Positions 44,995 to 53,780 of a stretch of 64,000 bases of DNA are shown here, piece after piece. Numbering within the stretch: position 1 is the stretch's first letter; the number at the start of each line of letters is the position of its first letter. The notes beneath the pieces are model-generated. The model was not told where the DNA came from. It ran no database searches and worked only from the letters and a program-made list of their open reading frames with translations. The translations under genes and the position numbers were made by a program. Source of the stretch: Desulfomonile tiedjei (GTDB lineage Bacteria; Desulfobacterota; Desulfomonilia; Desulfomonilales; Desulfomonilaceae); contig JACRDF010000025.1 of the NCBI GenBank assembly GCA_016212925.1, positions 1 through 64,000 on the forward strand, given 5' to 3'.

Positions 44995-45684
44995 TCACTT
45001 AGTCGCGTTGTCAAGTGTCCGGACCAGGACTCGGGCATTATCGGACAGCGCGCCCTTTCCCTCGTAGAGAACGTCCTGAACCGTGACGCCCTTGCCATGG
45101 TACGCCCAATTGGCCTGGAGGTCCGGTTCCAGGGACGCACCCGTCAAAGCAAGCCCCACAAACAGACCCTTGGCCCTGGAATAGGAGAGTATTCCGGCAT
45201 CAAACCTAAGATTCGTCTCAGCCGAAGCGTCACGGCCAATCGGTCCCGCTGCGACGGACACATCCGCTCCGAGAGTGATCTTGTCTTCCAGCAGGTTTTC
45301 GAGGCCTTTGTCGCTCATGATAAGAAGAATCAGATCTACCGTCTGAACTCCTGCCTGAAATCCAAAACTGCCCCCGCGAATTGTGACGAACGCGGGCCGG
45401 CTCCATTCGGCAGTATTTTCATCTCGTCGCACGATCAAGCCGTTTCCCAAGGTTACTCCGACAACCACGCCCACCTTGAGGACACCCGGAAAAACTGCCA
45501 GGCCCCTGCAACGCTGTAGCAGATCCTTGGGTATCCCCCGATCGGGCATTTCCAAAACGTTTTGTATCACAGCGTTGCAGTCAAGGATTCTTCGGTCCAG
45601 CTCCTCCATCGATTGTCCGGAACACAAAATCGGCTGAAAAAGTATGGCTGCAAGACTCACACAAAAGGTTGGAACGATTCGCAT
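44995..45684 (-). CDS. SYLF-domain (Ysc84-like) lipid-binding protein
   Basis: The 229-residue protein has a signal peptide (MRIVPTFCVSLAAILFQPIL) followed by a SYLF domain: KDLLQRCRGLAVFPGVLKVG, SRPAFVTIRGGSFGFQAGVQ, DLILLIMSDKGLENLL and GRDASAETNLRFDAGILSYS. SYLF domains bind phosphoinositides in eukaryotes; in bacteria they are exported proteins of unknown role. A GTG one codon before the ATG at 45684 is in frame. It lies 44 bp downstream of the AICAR transformylase stop on the same strand. Confidence 0.88.
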   Translation of the reverse strand: MRIVPTFCVSLAAILFQPILCSGQSMEELDRRILDCNAVIQNVLEMPDRGIPKDLLQRCRGLAVFPGVLKVGVVVGVTLGNGLIVRRDENTAEWSRPAFVTIRGGSFGFQAGVQTVDLILLIMSDKGLENLLEDKITLGADVSVAAGPIGRDASAETNLRFDAGILSYSRAKGLFVGLALTGASLEPDLQANWAYHGKGVTVQDVLYEGKGALSDNARVLVRTLDNATK

Positions 45685-45730
45685 CACCGTGCTCTTCCCG
45701 TAGTGTTTGCCGGAATGGATGGACCAAAGG

Positions 45731-46996
45731 TCAATGCTTGAAAGCCCTCTGGCCGGTGAACATCATAGCCACCTTCGGGTCAGCTTCGTTGCAGGCCTCT
45801 ATAGATTCGAAATCCCGATCCGACCCTCCGGGCTGGACTATAGCGGAGACGCCTTCTCTGATGCCTACTTCCACGCCGTCTCGAAATGGGAAAAACGCGT
45901 CAGAGACCATGACGGAGCCTATCAAGCCTGCCTTATGTTCCCGCACCTCGTTATCCAGCTCTTGCGCAATCCGGGCATCCTGCATCAAGTTGAAGGGGAC
46001 CTGGAAACGTTCAAAACAAAGCCGGTCTCTATACTTCACGTAAGCCTTAATCACTGCCAGCTCCGCCACTCCAACTCTGTCCTGTTCGCCGGTACCTATC
46101 CCAACGGTGCATCCGTCCTTGACGTAAATGACCGAATTAGATGTCACGCCCTGTTCAACCGCCCAACCGAAGACCATGTCCTCAAGCTCCCGCCTCGTAG
46201 GGGAACGTTCCACGATGTACTCACGGCCTTGATAGATTGCCTTGGCAGGCATGAGGTCTTCCGGCGATCGGATCGCATTGATCGGAGACTGTTGCACTAC
46301 GATTCCGCCGTCCATGAGCGACTTGAACTCCACGAAGCGGACTGCAAGGTAATCCTCGAGGCGGTCCATGCGTGGAATCGCCAGAATACGGAGGTTCTTA
46401 CGGCTCTTGAGGACCTCGACCGCCCCCGCTTCGTAATCCGGCGCTGCCACCACTTCCAGATAATTTTCCGCGATCGATTCCGCGCTAGCCTTATCAACCG
46501 GACGATTAAAGACCGCGGCTCCACCAAAAGCCGCAATACGGTCCGCCATGTTAGCTCGCCGATATGCTTCGGTGATGCTGTCACTAATTGCCACACCCGA
46601 AGGATTATTGTGTTTCATTATGGCACAGGCAGGGGACTTATGAATAAATTTAAGTATATTCAAGGCGTTGTCTACGTCGGTGAAATTGGTCTTGCTCGGA
46701 TGCTTTCCGGACTGGATCATTTCGGCTTCCGTAAGCGAACTTACAAGCCCGCGGCCCGGTGAAATGAATTTGCATCCGCCCAGAGTGAGGTTGCCGTCCA
46801 CGAGTTGGTACAGGGCCGCTTCTTGCCCGGGGTTCTCGCCGTACCGGAGGCCTTTTTCTACCAGATTTCCCGATTCATCAGGGATTTTCCAGGCTCTCTT
46901 TTTGTACACAAGTGTCTGCTCATCGAAACTGATTTTGATGGTGTCAGGGAAGTGATCATCCATGATGGTCTTGTATTTCTTCTTTATGTCTTCCAT
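45731..46996 (-). CDS. Stand-alone AICAR formyltransferase (PurH C-terminal domain only)
   Basis: The 421-residue protein is the transformylase part of PurH, which adds the formyl group to AICAR in purine synthesis. LRYGENPGQEAALYQ (about 50-64), the catalytic Lys-His in CAIMKHNNPSGVA (K128, H129), and the C-terminal MMFTGQRAFKH are characteristic. The N-terminal IMP cyclohydrolase domain (about 200 residues) of usual PurH is missing; the start is at MEDIKKKYKTIMDDH. A separate cyclohydrolase must be encoded elsewhere. Separate or single-domain versions are known in some bacteria and archaea. Confidence 0.9.
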   Translation of the reverse strand: MEDIKKKYKTIMDDHFPDTIKISFDEQTLVYKKRAWKIPDESGNLVEKGLRYGENPGQEAALYQLVDGNLTLGGCKFISPGRGLVSSLTEAEMIQSGKHPSKTNFTDVDNALNILKFIHKSPACAIMKHNNPSGVAISDSITEAYRRANMADRIAAFGGAAVFNRPVDKASAESIAENYLEVVAAPDYEAGAVEVLKSRKNLRILAIPRMDRLEDYLAVRFVEFKSLMDGGIVVQQSPINAIRSPEDLMPAKAIYQGREYIVERSPTRRELEDMVFGWAVEQGVTSNSVIYVKDGCTVGIGTGEQDRVGVAELAVIKAYVKYRDRLCFERFQVPFNLMQDARIAQELDNEVREHKAGLIGSVMVSDAFFPFRDGVEVGIREGVSAIVQPGGSDRDFESIEACNEADPKVAMMFTGQRAFKH

Positions 46997-47467
46997 GTGC
47001 CCTTCCTATGGCCAGGTCAGCCCTACCCGCGTCCCGTCTGAAAACCCCTGTGATTGGCCACCATCTCTACAACCATCGCCAAAATTCGTGTCCGATTTGC
47101 CCGTCATTATCCTGTCATTCCAGCGAAGGCCTTCGGTTGCTGTAAGCGCCTCAGTCTATTCTCTACAAGTGGTTGCAAGACCTCTCTGGCTGGTATTGTT
47201 ACAGTAGGGGCGCTTCGAGAAGCGCCCTGATCTCGGGCGGTTCCCGAACCGCACCGTACAAAGCCCTGAAACCGCTTCATGTGTTATCGAGGTTTTGCAA
47301 CCAGTTCTAGTGAAACGGCCATTCTGTTGGCAACGGGTATAAACATTACCACAGGTCTTATTCCAAGGGGAAGTTCCTTTGTAGCGCTTGTCGGGTTCAG
47401 AGCCGGGACCATTCCATGATCGTGTCACCTATGATAGGCTACAGGAAAACTCGTTGGAGCGAATTTC
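46997..47467. other. Gap containing repeat R2
   Basis: Apart from the repeat listed at 47163-47309, these 471 bases show no gene. Confidence 0.4.
47163..47309. repeat. MITE-like repeat R2, second copy
   Basis: It begins CTACAAGTGGTTGCAAGACC and ends GGTTTTGCAACCAGTTCTAG, with the internal hairpins GGGCGCTTCGAGAAGCGCCC and GGGCGGTTCCCGAACCGC in the same order as the 23940 copy. TA flanks each end. A short piece of the same terminal repeat (AGTGGTTGCAAAGCCT) occurs at 48081-48096. Confidence 0.8.
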
Positions 47468-48079
47468 GTGAAGAAGCCTCGATCGTTGATACCCTTTGTG
47501 GCCATATTTGTTGCAGGGTTTCTGGCGGGGGTGGTTTTCTCTGCGTGGAAACTCGAATCCTTCGGCGATCGCACAGTGTCCCCAGTGTCTGATCGTGGCC
47601 CCCAACAGAGCGGCCAGAGTGATTTGCAGGCCAGAATTGAAGCCATAGAGCGGATGCTGGCGGTCAACCCGAAGCAAGTTGATGCGCTCATTCAACTGGG
47701 AAACGACTATTTTGACCTGGGGAATCATGACAAGGCCATCGTGGCCTATCAGAAGGCCCTGCTGATAAACCCCATGAATGCCGATGTACTAACAGACCTG
47801 GGGATCAGCTATCGCCGCAGCGGCAAGGCCCAGCACGCGGCCAAAGCCTTCCGAAAGGCGCACGAAGTAGACCCTAACCACACAGTGAGCCTGTTCAACC
47901 TGGGCATAGTCCTGAGAGACGATCTTAAAGATCCGGCTGAAGCCCTCAAGGCCTGGGAGGAATTCCTGAAACAAGCCCCGGATTCACCCCATGCAGTCAT
48001 GGTCCGACCTTGGGTCAAACAACTCCAGGAAAAACTCGGCCAAGCAAGCGAAACAACCGGCAGCGGCAGCAAACAGTAG
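47468..48079 (+). CDS. Membrane-anchored TPR protein
   Basis: The 203-residue protein has one N-terminal membrane helix (LIPFVAIFVAGFLAGVVF) and, after a linker, three tetratricopeptide repeats from about residue 70 to 170 (ALIQLGNDYFDLGNHDKAIV, DVLTDLGISYRRSGKAQHAA, SLFNLGIVLRDDLKDPAEAL). TPR proteins serve as interaction scaffolds. The start is GTG at 47468 with a GGAG site about 7 nt upstream. No operon partner is close. Confidence 0.8.
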   Translation: MKKPRSLIPFVAIFVAGFLAGVVFSAWKLESFGDRTVSPVSDRGPQQSGQSDLQARIEAIERMLAVNPKQVDALIQLGNDYFDLGNHDKAIVAYQKALLINPMNADVLTDLGISYRRSGKAQHAAKAFRKAHEVDPNHTVSLFNLGIVLRDDLKDPAEALKAWEEFLKQAPDSPHAVMVRPWVKQLQEKLGQASETTGSGSKQ

Positions 48080-48114
48080 AAGTGGTTGCAAAGCCTCGGA
48101 AGTATTTGAAGGCA

Positions 48115-48152
48115 TGCAGGAGGAACCTTTTTGCAAAAAGTTTCCCCCTGCA
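48115..48152. repeat. REP-like imperfect palindrome
   Basis: TGCAGGAGGAACCTTTTT-GC-AAAAAGTTTCCCCCTGCA pairs with only three mismatches. The right half plus the following CCTTCAAAAACTCC recurs at 48362-48394 and, inverted, at 48456-48500. Confidence 0.65.
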
Positions 48153-48361
48153 CCCCCTTCAAAAACTCCCCATTCCTGCAAACACTTTTAGCTGCCTGTC
48201 GGTCTTCCGTGCAACCGAATGGGAGATCGCTGGCCCGTCATGCCAATGCGGTAACTGCAAGGTAAGACGAATCTGCGATTCTCGTTCTCAGGCCGAGACT
48301 GGGAAGCAGACAGCCTGGCCTCAGAGCTATCTGCGGACCTAAGGCAATAATCCATTCTGTG

Positions 48362-48511
48362 AAAAAGTTTCCCCCGGCGTCCTTCAAAAAACTCCATATC
48401 CTGCCCGCTGGGCAGCCTCCGCCGATGGCGGAAGGCACCCAGCGGACAGGATATGGAAGTTTTTGGAGAGGGGTCTGGGGAGGCCCTTTTTACAAAAAGG
48501 GCCTCCCCAGA
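48362..48511. repeat. Large imperfect inverted repeat ending in an 18-bp perfect hairpin
   Basis: The left arm (AAAAAGTTTCCCCCGGCG, CCTTCAAAAAACTCCATATC, CTGCCCGCTGGG) is matched by the right arm read in reverse complement with a few differences, around the centre CCTCCGCCGATGGCGGAAGG. The right end contains TCTGGGGAGGCCCTTTTT / AAAAAGGGCCTCCCCAGA (48474-48511), a perfect 18-bp stem with a 2-nt spacer that could also stop transcription of the DUF3786 gene, which ends 8 bases away. Confidence 0.7.
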
Positions 48512-48518
48512 TATTTTC

Positions 48519-49286
48519 CTACGGTTCGGCGAGTTTGTGCAGGAGGAAGTCGGTCAAGGCGGCCAGTCCGTGGGTCGGCATGTAGTTGCTGGCGGACACG
48601 TCGTACAGGATCTTACTGTACGCGGGAAACTCGTCATCGCCCTCCCAATGGATCAAGGCCACGGGTAATCTAGGAAAGAACTTGAAGATATAGCCGTAGT
48701 CACCTAACTCTATTGGTTTACCACCCCACTGTAGCACTTTGGCAATGCGCTGATCCTCGCCCCGAGCGAAAAACTGTCCCAGGATCTCGGTGGTGGTTTT
48801 CAGGAAATGCGCGCCCATCACAGCGCCGTAGCGCAGGGAACGACAGTCGATCCACTGGCCCATGACTCTCACTGCGGTACCTTGGTTTTCTGCGGCTGCA
48901 ATGAAGTGCTGCAAGACCAGCACCTTCATTGCCAAGGTATCCACTTCAGGGTGGCCTGCTCGGATGCGGTACGGGAGCAGATCCAGAACGAACCAACTGT
49001 GCAGAAAGGAGACCATTACCCGTGGAGTCCCGTCTCCCTTGTAGATAGCGTCGGTCATTTCGACAATGGTGAGTGGGTCTATTCTCTTAACGCGCTCCAG
49101 AAGTTCCTTGTGGTGTTTTTCCAGTTCTTCCAGGTTCTTGCCTTGTCTTTCGCGTTCCACCCACATTGTGTATTCATCGGGAGGCAGATCGGTCATTCCC
49201 ATCACCAGTCCATCACAGGGATATTCATTGAAAAATGGCGGTTCATCGGAGGGCCTATCTTCGCGCCGTGTTTGTCGCGATTTCAA
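48519..49286 (-). CDS. DUF3786-like protein
   Basis: The 255-residue protein ends with the pattern I associate with DUF3786: YIFKFFPRLPVALIHWEGDDEFPAYSKILYDVSASNYMPTHGLAALTDFLL. Such proteins are common in anaerobes with corrinoid or methyl-transfer pathways, but their biochemical role is not known. The N-terminal 60 residues are charged and coiled-coil-like (GKNLEELEKHHKELLERVKR). The start is TTG with GAGAGG three bases upstream; an internal ATG near residue 29 is possible. It precedes the large inverted repeat. Confidence 0.7.
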   Translation of the reverse strand: MKSRQTRREDRPSDEPPFFNEYPCDGLVMGMTDLPPDEYTMWVERERQGKNLEELEKHHKELLERVKRIDPLTIVEMTDAIYKGDGTPRVMVSFLHSWFVLDLLPYRIRAGHPEVDTLAMKVLVLQHFIAAAENQGTAVRVMGQWIDCRSLRYGAVMGAHFLKTTTEILGQFFARGEDQRIAKVLQWGGKPIELGDYGYIFKFFPRLPVALIHWEGDDEFPAYSKILYDVSASNYMPTHGLAALTDFLLHKLAEP

Positions 49287-49356
49287 TGCCTCTCACTATG
49301 CCCTACCAACTCTGGCGCGTGCAGCGTTCCGTGAGCGCGATCCAGTCTGCACCAAT

Positions 49357-49382
49357 AAAAAAGCCCTCTGTTCAGAGGGCTT
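49357..49382 (-). terminator. Rho-independent terminator (minus strand)
   Basis: On the minus strand AAGCCCTCTGAACAGAGGGC followed by TTTTTTA forms a 10-bp stem and U-run. It lies 183 nt after the stop of the beta-barrel gene 49565-50554 and would end that transcript. Confidence 0.75.
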
Positions 49383-49564
49383 CATTCAATCTATTGCCAA
49401 GCGTACATTGATTAAAGGAGGGTCCCCACGCGTTTAGCTGCGGGGCCCAGGATTACTCTTAAGGTCACGGGCCGAACTCATCCCACGTTTTGTCGTGTCA
49501 AATACGGCTTCCCGCGTAAATTGAATTGATTGCCCGCGGACCCAATGCTTATGCGCTCCGAAGC

Positions 49565-50554
49565 CTACATAGGCAGACTAAAGTCAAGCCGCAAGCTCCC
49601 GCCGACGGTCCAGTTTTGCCGGTCCAGAAACAAATTGGTGGAAGCCGTCGGTGGAATGATACCGGCGAGCGCTCCTTCAAAATCGGTGGTGCTCTGGCTG
49701 TGAATCGCTGTGTATCGTCCAAACGCTCCGATTTGCCCTGTACCGAAGACAGCGCGAGAGTACTCCAGAAAAGCTTCGAAGAAATAACCGTTCTTGTACG
49801 TGCCTGTGCCTTCGATTCTGCTGAAAATCGCCGGGTTCGCAAATGCCAGATTTGTTTCCCCATATCTGGCAGTCCCGAACAAGGCAGGGAATCCAATGAC
49901 ACGAGCGGTCAAGTTGGCACACGAGTATTGAATGCCAAAGAATGGGATGAAGTTCTCGAAAGTAAAGTCCGCTTCCGGAGTGTCACTCTGGTTGAGGCTA
50001 ACAATATTGAATGGGTCTTTAAAACTGGCCGTGTTGTAGTCGTACCGGAAACCGCCCACAACAGATCCCATTCCTACATCAACATTCAAAGCCGCTTCAA
50101 GCCAGTACCATCTGTTCTTAGTTTCCCAAGTCTTTCGCACAAATCCGGAGGAAGTAACTTGCTCTTCTCCATTTCGGTTTGAAGGGATGAGGTACCAACC
50201 GCTAACCAGGACACCGATCCTCTCGGTAAATTGCAGTTGATCCGCAAGGCCAAGCCACAGTCCCCGATTGGGATGTCGCCAGTTGCGGGGGTCGGAAGTG
50301 CCACCCAGCGGCAAGTCGGCAGCCGACTCACCGAAACGGTTTCCAATCCGATCGTCCCCCCATCCAACATAGAATTTTAATGACGAAAAGGCCGTCTTTT
50401 CCTGCCCACAGCCTAAACGTTCGCCAAGTAATCCTGAAAATGAAGGAAATCCGGGCAGGCCCATTCCAAATGTGCCCTGCGCAGACACTAGAGTAGGAGC
50501 CAGCCCCAAAACCAAAATTCCAACAAAAAGAACAGCGACACGTCTTATAGCCAT
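49565..50554 (-). CDS. Outer-membrane beta-barrel-like protein of unknown function
   Basis: A signal peptide (MAIRRVAVLFVGILVLGLAP..SAQ-GTF) is followed by a 300-residue domain with alternating aromatic/polar strands (SLKFYVGWGDDRIGNRF, GLWLGLADQLQFTERIGVLV, NRWYWLEAALNVDVGMGSVV, VGGSLRLDFSL) and a final strand typical of outer-membrane barrels. TAGGAGGATGAGG precedes the start. No family is recognised. A terminator lies downstream. Confidence 0.65.
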   Translation of the reverse strand: MAIRRVAVLFVGILVLGLAPTLVSAQGTFGMGLPGFPSFSGLLGERLGCGQEKTAFSSLKFYVGWGDDRIGNRFGESAADLPLGGTSDPRNWRHPNRGLWLGLADQLQFTERIGVLVSGWYLIPSNRNGEEQVTSSGFVRKTWETKNRWYWLEAALNVDVGMGSVVGGFRYDYNTASFKDPFNIVSLNQSDTPEADFTFENFIPFFGIQYSCANLTARVIGFPALFGTARYGETNLAFANPAIFSRIEGTGTYKNGYFFEAFLEYSRAVFGTGQIGAFGRYTAIHSQSTTDFEGALAGIIPPTASTNLFLDRQNWTVGGSLRLDFSLPM

Positions 50555-51237
50555 ATCCTCATCCTCCTAAAAAGAAGAAAACAACACCCTCTCTCACTTC
50601 AGAGAGCGAATAACCCCCACTTGCACCAAAATTTTCGTATGCTAAACTTCTAGGATAATAGCTTCTTTTTGTCAAGCAATAATAAGTCCCAGGCTGGCTT
50701 TTGTTGCATGGTGAACCATTATTAAGGCCTTTGTGTAACACTATAATGTAATTAATTAACAAATTGCTATAATATATGGAAATATCATAGTATTCTTTAC
50801 AGGCAGTCAGAATAGGCGTGCGCCCGTCCCCCTGGCAGCTCTGGTGGGATGGCTCCGCTCGGAACGCTTCTGACTGCGAAATGGGTTTTCGTTGTCGCCT
50901 TGCCGGAGTTTCGCACAATGTTACATAGTAAAAACTGGATGTTATGTACAAATGCCAATGTCGATAGATAGTAATACATAATGATAAATCAAAGTTGACA
51001 GCGCATCATGTTTATGTTATTGTATATTTAAAGCAAGCAATAAGATGAAGGGTGACCCTGAAATCGGTCCTGTCCCAAGAGACCCAAATAGGTGTCACCC
51101 GCGACCAAAGAGGAACCGGCTCGTCGATTTCGGCCCTTGGAGTGGCTGAAGCGAGGCTTACGCGTAGCGCCGGTAATCTCACTTAAACGTTTTAGTGATC
51201 TGCCGGATGCTTCCGGCTGTTTTTCAGAGGAATGGGT
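50555..51237. other. AT-rich divergent intergenic region
   Basis: The 683-base region between two divergent outer-membrane genes is markedly AT-rich around 50640-51030 compared with the rest of the window and holds the promoter at 50995-51023. No coding frame with character is seen. The unusual base composition suggests a regulatory or acquired segment. Confidence 0.45.
50995..51023 (+). promoter_or_regulatory. Sigma-70-type promoter of the omptin-like gene
   Basis: A perfect TTGACA (50995-51000) is followed after 17 nt by TATTGT (51018-51023) in an AT-rich stretch. The 5' leader to the ATG at 51238 would be about 205 nt. Confidence 0.6.
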
Positions 51238-52236
51238 ATGGTTCGACGCCTGGCGGTGTGGGTCGCCATTTGTGTCATGTCGTGTCTAGGGGTAGCTGAA
51301 AGATCCGAATCATATATTCGCGGCTTGCAGCTTCCCTTAGCTCCAAACTGGGCCCCGGACGATGCCGGAAGAGCATACGGACATTATTGCTCTCTCGGCA
51401 TAAAAAAGTATCTTAACAGTTTCACTTCCTATCAGTTTCCCAACCCTTTTGCCACACAGCAAGACCCTCTAAGCAGGTTGGAATTTCCCATTGATCAATG
51501 GTTCATGGGAATTGAAACCAGCTACACCAGCCGGTGGTGGTCGCTCCAGTTTCAGGGATGGATGAATGTGAGCCGTGATGGATCATTGAAGATGCAGGAC
51601 AGCGATTGGGACGATGAAGCCGCTCCTGATCAAAAAACGATTTTCAGTGAATCCAAATGCCGATTGAATCGCGGTTTGCTTTTCGACGTCAGGTTATCGG
51701 CGGCCACACCTTTGGAGCAGTTGATCAACCTTCGCCCGGTATTCGGTTATCGAAACGAGTATTTCTTCTTTACCACCCATGATGGGTTCCAGGCGGTCCT
51801 TGGGGGCGGGGTCGCAGATCTTCACGGAGATGGAATTGAATTTGCGCAATCTTTTTCCCATTATTACGTAGGATGTATGTTGAACACGCATCTTAACGGG
51901 TCGGGCGGCGCGGTATCACTCCCGGAGATTGATCTGCTCTTTCAGGCGGATTATGCTTTCATCACCGCTCGAAATGAGGACCTACACCTTCTGCGGAGCG
52001 GTGAGCGTATCACGCGTGAGAGAACAAGCGGGCATTGTTGGCACATTTCCCTGCGAGCTACCTGCATGGTGAAGCAAACCGTCTGGGTCGGCCTGGACGG
52101 AGATTTCAAGAGACTGTTGACCAACGGCTCACATCAATTGACCAATAGCTTGTTCAACATTGATTTTTCCTTCGGGGGATCAAAAGTGTGGTCCGATCAG
52201 GCCACAATTTCCGCGTTCGCAGAGGTGAAATTTTAG
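51238..52236 (+). CDS. Omptin-like outer-membrane protease
   Basis: Omptins are 10-stranded outer-membrane proteases of the OmpT/Pla type. The 332-residue protein has a signal peptide, SRLEFPIDQWFMGIETSY as in the omptin N-terminal strand region, then KMQDSDWDDE, where D121 and D123 match the OmpT D83/D85 pair (in MVDQDWMD), and NEDLHLL, where D248 and H250 match the D210/H212 pair. The spacing between the pairs, 127 residues, is nearly that of OmpT (127). The rest of the protein is beta-barrel-like. The start at 51238 is chosen with AGAGG 7 nt upstream. Omptins are best known from enterobacteria. Confidence 0.75.
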   Translation: MVRRLAVWVAICVMSCLGVAERSESYIRGLQLPLAPNWAPDDAGRAYGHYCSLGIKKYLNSFTSYQFPNPFATQQDPLSRLEFPIDQWFMGIETSYTSRWWSLQFQGWMNVSRDGSLKMQDSDWDDEAAPDQKTIFSESKCRLNRGLLFDVRLSAATPLEQLINLRPVFGYRNEYFFFTTHDGFQAVLGGGVADLHGDGIEFAQSFSHYYVGCMLNTHLNGSGGAVSLPEIDLLFQADYAFITARNEDLHLLRSGERITRERTSGHCWHISLRATCMVKQTVWVGLDGDFKRLLTNGSHQLTNSLFNIDFSFGGSKVWSDQATISAFAEVKF

Positions 52237-52660
52237 CCGGATTGGCGGCCGCCCCTGCTGAAACTGTCTCAGAATTCCAAGTAACCCTCGGACTCCAACC
52301 TTGAAGCCATCTAACCTCACAATTTAGCGGTACAGGCTCGTGCGTTTGCGCCAAGAAGGCATTGTTACCGGCGAGACGCCGGCGCTACAGGAATAATACC
52401 AATGCGCTTTCGTCCTAGCGAGAGGGATGCGGTTCGCTCACTCACCGCATCCTACTCGTACCTAGCGACACATCAAAAATTCAAACACTGTAAAATATGT
52501 GCCATGCAATCAAGAATTTTGGAGTTGGCGCATGTCATCCAACTAACGACATGATTCCTGTCAACAGCGTGGTCGTACCGAGGAATAGGATGGTTTTGTC
52601 AGGGCAGGGCGGCCGTGCGAGCGCTAACTGGAAGAGATGTTTGGCAGTTGTCGGACCATT
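52237..52660. other. Gap with a GATGCGG-type hairpin
   Basis: GGATGCGGTTCGCTCACTCA followed by CCGCATCC (52425-52452) is a 9-bp inverted repeat of a common intergenic type; another lies near 25988. No gene is seen. Confidence 0.45.
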
Positions 52661-53542
52661 CTAAAAATAAATGGCAACATCCACGGTGAACAGGTTCCAC
52701 TCCATATCGATTTCCCACTTTTGATCCGGGAACAAAAGAACTGGAAACTGCGTGCGCGGTTCAGCGGAAAACTTGAGGTGTTCCCTTTCCAGGGCCAATT
52801 TGGCGGCAACGTCGAAACGGTATATTTGCGGCCTGAAGACCAATGCCGCACCATAGGCGGTGAATTTCGATCCCCCCAAGGGGGCTTTGTACCAGGCTTC
52901 CAGGTGCAATGGATAGCCAAGGATTTCCGGGGGAATATAGCGCAAGTACGCTCCGATTGTCGAAGGTTTGCGCCCAACTATCTGTAAGGTCTCAGTGCTG
53001 TTGTCCGGATTAAAAATCGGTCCTTGAAAACTCGGGTCGTACAGGTAGAAGTCCACACACGCGCCCGCCGAGAGCCACGGGAACTGCACTACGTCCACGT
53101 CACCACCGAGGGTCAACCCGGTGAAGTCAACTCTCCCGAGATTCACGTGTTTTGCTCTCGTCTCGAAATTGGTGTAAGCGGCTCGAAAACCAAAACGCCA
53201 AAGACGAAGGTTCGTCAACACCTCAAGGCGGAGCGGAGCCTCGTCCAGCAGGGACCTCCTGAGGCTTATTTCTCCTATACTGGAGCCTGTGAGTTTGGCC
53301 CCCCTGACGTCACCGACGCCCATTCCCGCGGAAACTTCACTGCGGAATGTGCTCCCGATGCCGCATGCAGGGATTATCGGCCCGATGAAACGCTCCAAGC
53401 CCGCAATTGGCAGGTAAGACCCTAACGCGGCCGCGTGAGACTGGGCGCTGCAAGGAGCCACCCCCACTGCACATATCAGCACTAAAGTGAGAAGACTCTT
53501 TACTAGAGCCTTCACCATGGCGTTGCGGTCGATTAATTTCAT
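52661..53542 (-). CDS. Outer-membrane beta-barrel-like protein of unknown function
   Basis: The 293-residue product has a signal peptide in its first 34 residues (MVKALVKSLLTLVLICAVGV..CSAQ) and a mature part of alternating strands ending in the C-terminal strand WNLFTVDVAIYF with a terminal Phe, a usual outer-membrane barrel signal. The Arg/Leu-rich strands (LRLEVLTNLRLWRFGFRAAY, LHLEAWYKAPLG) fit a barrel. Start at MKLIDRN (53542) with GAAGGG just upstream. A short upstream frame overlaps it by ATGA-type coupling. Confidence 0.6.
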   Translation of the reverse strand: MKLIDRNAMVKALVKSLLTLVLICAVGVAPCSAQSHAAALGSYLPIAGLERFIGPIIPACGIGSTFRSEVSAGMGVGDVRGAKLTGSSIGEISLRRSLLDEAPLRLEVLTNLRLWRFGFRAAYTNFETRAKHVNLGRVDFTGLTLGGDVDVVQFPWLSAGACVDFYLYDPSFQGPIFNPDNSTETLQIVGRKPSTIGAYLRYIPPEILGYPLHLEAWYKAPLGGSKFTAYGAALVFRPQIYRFDVAAKLALEREHLKFSAEPRTQFPVLLFPDQKWEIDMEWNLFTVDVAIYF

Positions 53543-53550
53543 GCAGCCCT

Positions 53551-53690
53551 TCATGGAATACCAAATAAATTCCAGCGTTCGTATTTAATCACAATTTCCG
53601 GGGCCTCGTCAAGCTCTTTAAGCTTCCTGATGTAATCGCTCAGTTGTCCGGGGGCAAGTGAACGCCGCAATGCCGACCGGTCAAAGACAA
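53551..53690 (-). other. Possible fragment or small coupled ORF before the barrel gene
   Basis: The minus-strand frame ending at 53551 reads LAPGQLSDYIRKLKELDEAP..VIKYERWNLFGIP and stops so that its TGA overlaps the ATG of the next frame. The last 45 codons look like real protein, but further upstream the frame passes through a REP-like repeat (53718-53780), so the original N-terminus has probably been lost. Confidence 0.3.
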
Positions 53691-53717
53691 TCCCACCAGT
53701 CCTACCATGGGCGTGAT

Positions 53718-53780
53718 CGTCACCCCGGCGAAAGCCGGGGTCCAGTGTTTTTCTGGAATCCGGCTTTCGTCGGAATGACG
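53718..53780. repeat. REP-like inverted repeat, second copy
   Basis: CGTCACCCCGGCGAAAGCCGGGGTCCAG, a short spacer and CTGGAATCCGGCTTTCGTCGGAATGACG form a two-hairpin palindrome, the common CCCCGGCGAAAGCCGGGG intergenic element; a diverged copy is at 41918-41977. Confidence 0.75.
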
